Assembly (NCBI GenBank): GCA_030825745.1
Contig: JAPJPH010000029.1
Location: forward strand, 1 to 9,109
Reading direction: 5' to 3'
Source of the DNA: Anaerococcus sp.
GTDB taxonomy: Bacteria; Bacillota; Clostridia; Tissierellales; Peptoniphilaceae
Length of the DNA: 9,109 nucleotides
Below are positions 6,881 to 9,109 of the stretch, in pieces. The translations under genes and the position numbers were made by a program. Numbering within the stretch: the first letter of the stretch is position 1; every line of letters starts with the position of its first letter. Under the pieces are notes generated by a model, which was not told where the DNA came from, ran no database searches, and saw nothing but the letters and a program-made list of their open reading frames with translations.

Positions 6881-7244
6881 TAGCTTTTTTATCCTTTGCT
6901 ATAGTTTCTTCTATTAGCTTATCCATGTAAGCCCCTCTTTGAATTGATTCATCAAATTTAAATCTAAATTCAGGCATTGATCTAAGTCTCATCCTCTCTC
7001 CTATCAGAGATTTTATAACACCCTTAGCTTGGTTTAAAGCTTGTAGGACATCATCTTTTTTCTTATTATCTCCTAGTATGCTAATATAACAATTTGCATA
7101 GGAGAGATCATTTGTAACCTCTACATCTGTTATAGATACCATTACATCATCATTTAGCCTAGGATCGTTAAGGTCATCTCTTAGAATTTTTGATAATTCT
7201 TTTTTTACTTCAGATGAGATTCTTTCAGTTCTTCTTTTATTCAT
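6858..7244 (-). CDS. rbfA: Ribosome-binding factor A
   Basis: RbfA is a small KH-fold protein that binds the immature 30S subunit and assists late 16S rRNA maturation, notably during cold growth. The 128-residue product has the family length and pattern: N-terminal helix RTERISSEVKKELSKIL, then LNDPRL, then the strand region VSITDVEVTNDLSYANCYISI, and late in the protein MRLRSMPEFRFKFDESIQRGAYMDKLI. The Lys/Asn-rich end is a typical variable tail. The start is the ATG overlapping the infB stop (TAATG), preceded by an AAGGA site about 9 bases upstream inside infB, which fits termination-reinitiation. Its own 3' end overlaps nrnA by 23 bases. The infB-rbfA adjacency, known in many bacteria, supports the call. 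Confidence 0.96.
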   Translation of the reverse strand: MNKRRTERISSEVKKELSKILRDDLNDPRLNDDVMVSITDVEVTNDLSYANCYISILGDNKKKDDVLQALNQAKGVIKSLIGERMRLRSMPEFRFKFDESIQRGAYMDKLIEETIAKDKKANENRKNQ

Positions 7245-9109
7245 TAGAATCTTTCCTTTTCAACTATTTCATAGGCTTCCATCACATCGCCCACTTTTAT
7301 ATCATTAAATCTATTTAATCCTATTCCACCCTCATAGCCTGTAGCAAGCTCTTTGGCATCATCTTTAAATCTTTTCATTGATGATATATCTCCATCAAAT
7401 ATAACTATATTATCACGAAGTAATCTTACCTTGGCTCTTCTTGGAACAGATCCATTTGTTACCATAACACCTGCTATAGTTCCAACGCTAGGTACTTTAA
7501 AGGTATCACGAACTTCAGCCCTACCTAATACTTCTTCCTTAAATTCAGGATCTAGCATACCATTTATAGCTTTTTGAACATCTTCTATTGCTTCATATAT
7601 GATTGAGTATGTTCTAATTTCTATGTTATTATCCTTGGCTCTTTCCAAAGCACCCTGGGTAGGTCTAACATTAAATCCGATAATTACAGCATTACTTGCT
7701 TGGGCAAGAAGGATATCTGATTCACTTATACCCCCTACAGCTCCAGCTACTACTGATACCTTAACTTCTTCATTAGATAGTTTTATCAATGATTGACTTA
7801 CAGCATCAACAGTACCCTTTACATCAGTTTTTACTATTATATTTAATTCTTTTAGCTCGCCTTCTTTGATGTCTGAATACATATCTTCAAGATTTGTATT
7901 TGCTTTGGCCTTAAGGTGTTCTTCTCTCTTAAATTCAGCTGCCTTACTTGCATAATCACGGGCTAGTTTTTCATCTTCTACTGCATAGATCATATCCCCT
8001 GCTTCTGCAACATCTGACAATCCTAATATTTGAGCTGGCATTGAAGGAGTGGCTTCATCTATTGCTTCCCCTAGGAAGTTAAACATAGCCCTAATTCTAC
8101 CTGAGGCAGAACCTGTAACTACATAATCTCCTTGGTGAAGGGTTCCTTTTTGTACAAGAACTGTTGCAACTGCTCCCTTTGCCTTATCTAGTTGAGCTTC
8201 TATTATAATACCTACAGCTTTTCTATTAGGGTTTGCCTTTAATTCTCTCATTTCAGCAACTAAAAGTACCATTTCTAAAAGCTCTTCTATACCTTCTCCT
8301 GTATGAGCAGATACTGGAACCATAATTGTATCTCCACCCCAAGCTTCAGGTACTAGGTTATATTCCATAAGTCCTTGTTGAACCCTATTAAGATCGGCAC
8401 TTTCTTTATCTATTTTGTTAATAGCAACTACTATTGGTATACCTGCAGCCTTAGCATGGTTTATAGCTTCTACTGTCTGTGGCATAACCCCATCATCTGC
8501 AGCAACTACTAAAATTGCTATATCGGTTGATTGGGCTCCCCTCATCCTCATTTCTGTAAATGCCTCATGGCCTGGGGTATCTAAGAATGAAATCTTTCTT
8601 CCATCTAAGTCAACAACAGATGCACCTATATGTTGGGTAATACCACCTGCTTCTCCCCTTGTCACATGAGTTGATCTAATTTTATCAAGTATAGATGTCT
8701 TACCATGGTCTACGTGTCCCATAACTGAAACAACTGGTGGACGAGCTATTAGATTTTCTTCTTTATCTTCATAGTCTAAATCTACACCTTGCTCTTTTAT
8801 AGCATCAAAAGCTTCTTCTAAAACAACTTCTTTCCCAAAATCAAGGGCAACTAATTCAGCTTGTTCAAAGTCTATTTGATCGTTTAATGATGCCATAATA
8901 CCTAGGCCAATTAGTTTTCCTATAACTGAATTTGGAGATTGACCAAGTTTTTCAGCAAAAGACTTTACATTTATAGTTTCAGGTATTTCAATTATTGATT
9001 GATCAGTAATATTACTTGTTTGATTTTCTGGTTTTTGGGCCTTTTTATTTTTTTTCTTTTTCTTTTTCTTTGGCCTATCATATATTTCTTCTTGCTCATC
9101 TTCTAAAGG
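7244..9109 (-). CDS. infB: Translation initiation factor IF-2, partial (N-terminus beyond the right edge)
   Basis: IF-2 is the GTPase that brings initiator fMet-tRNA to the 30S subunit and promotes 50S joining in the cytoplasm. The frame stays open to the last base of the window, giving 621 residues with no start. An ATG at 8896 is internal: the 71 codons before it encode a Lys-rich linker ([14 protein letters not shown]) and the conserved IF2 N-domain reading [18 protein letters not shown], which runs straight through that Met. In partial numbering the GTPase motifs are intact: G1 GHVDHGKT at 131-138, G2 GITQH at 156-160, G3 DTPGH at 177-181, G4 NKID at 231-234 and G5 SAH at 267-269. Domain II and the C-terminal fMet-tRNA-binding region follow to a normal end. 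The TAA stop shares one base with the rbfA ATG, so the two genes are probably coupled. Only the species-variable N-terminal extension and start are missing. Confidence 0.97.
   Translation of the reverse strand, partial: PLEDEQEEIYDRPKKKKKKKNKKAQKPENQTSNITDQSIIEIPETINVKSFAEKLGQSPNSVIGKLIGLGIMASLNDQIDFEQAELVALDFGKEVVLEEAFDAIKEQGVDLDYEDKEENLIARPPVVSVMGHVDHGKTSILDKIRSTHVTRGEAGGITQHIGASVVDLDGRKISFLDTPGHEAFTEMRMRGAQSTDIAILVVAADDGVMPQTVEAINHAKAAGIPIVVAINKIDKESADLNRVQQGLMEYNLVPEAWGGDTIMVPVSAHTGEGIEELLEMVLLVAEMRELKANPNRKAVGIIIEAQLDKAKGAVATVLVQKGTLHQGDYVVTGSASGRIRAMFNFLGEAIDEATPSMPAQILGLSDVAEAGDMIYAVEDEKLARDYASKAAEFKREEHLKAKANTNLEDMYSDIKEGELKELNIIVKTDVKGTVDAVSQSLIKLSNEEVKVSVVAGAVGGISESDILLAQASNAVIIGFNVRPTQGALERAKDNNIEIRTYSIIYEAIEDVQKAINGMLDPEFKEEVLGRAEVRDTFKVPSVGTIAGVMVTNGSVPRRAKVRLLRDNIVIFDGDISSMKRFKDDAKELATGYEGGIGLNRFNDIKVGDVMEAYEIVEKERF

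Noticed and set aside
8415..8669. Plus-strand frames inside infB (this one and those at 7353-7577 and 7599-7796)
   Set aside because: All lie antisense to conserved IF-2 domains and show no family features.
8894..8896. ATG at 8896 as the infB start
   Set aside because: The frame continues open to the window edge and the upstream codons encode the conserved IF-2 N-domain, so this Met is internal.
1..9109. Mobile elements, CRISPR arrays, tRNA or rRNA genes, defence or biosynthetic systems
   Set aside because: No transposase, direct-repeat array, tRNA-like fold or unexplained open frame was seen; every long frame is a known housekeeping or transporter gene.

Overview
The window is AT-rich and looks like a chromosomal segment of a low-GC Gram-positive bacterium (Bacillota). 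The gene order infB-rbfA-DHH phosphatase (nrnA)-truB-ribF-rpsO-pnp is a classic Firmicutes arrangement. The very low GC and the style of the proteins would suit an anaerobic coccus of the Tissierellia/Peptoniphilaceae type, but that placement is an impression and was not tested. All eight protein genes lie on the minus strand, so the biological reading direction runs from high to low coordinates.

Layout in transcription order: (1) infB, cut by the right edge and lacking its N-terminus; (2) rbfA, whose ATG overlaps the infB stop by one base; (3) an nrnA-like DHH/DHHA1 phosphoesterase gene, overlapping rbfA by 23 bases; (4) truB, overlapping nrnA by 8 bases; (5) ribF, overlapping truB by 26 bases; (6) a 114-base gap holding a near-consensus promoter and a structured leader, then rpsO; (7) a 51-base gap with a GC-rich hairpin, then pnp; (8) a strong intrinsic terminator; (9) a separate promoter and a MATE-family membrane transporter gene, with a possible weak terminator at the left edge. 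No gene-free stretch exceeds 300 bases.

The first seven genes form a translation and RNA-metabolism cluster: initiation factor 2, 30S maturation (RbfA), degradation of very short RNAs (NrnA), tRNA pseudouridine-55 formation (TruB), FMN/FAD synthesis (RibF), ribosomal protein S15 and polynucleotide phosphorylase. The five genes from infB to ribF overlap and are probably translationally coupled. rpsO-pnp can also be transcribed from its own promoter. The MATE gene is an independent unit.

Two gene starts need care. Long reading of rpsO and pnp from upstream TTG codons adds 4 and 16 spurious residues; Shine-Dalgarno sites and family alignment support ATG starts at 3995 and 3677. I saw no mobile element, CRISPR array, tRNA, rRNA or unknown gene system. 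The points most worth a second look are non-coding: the rpsO leader, where a hairpin-loop CCUC could pair with the Shine-Dalgarno sequence, and the hairpin in front of pnp.
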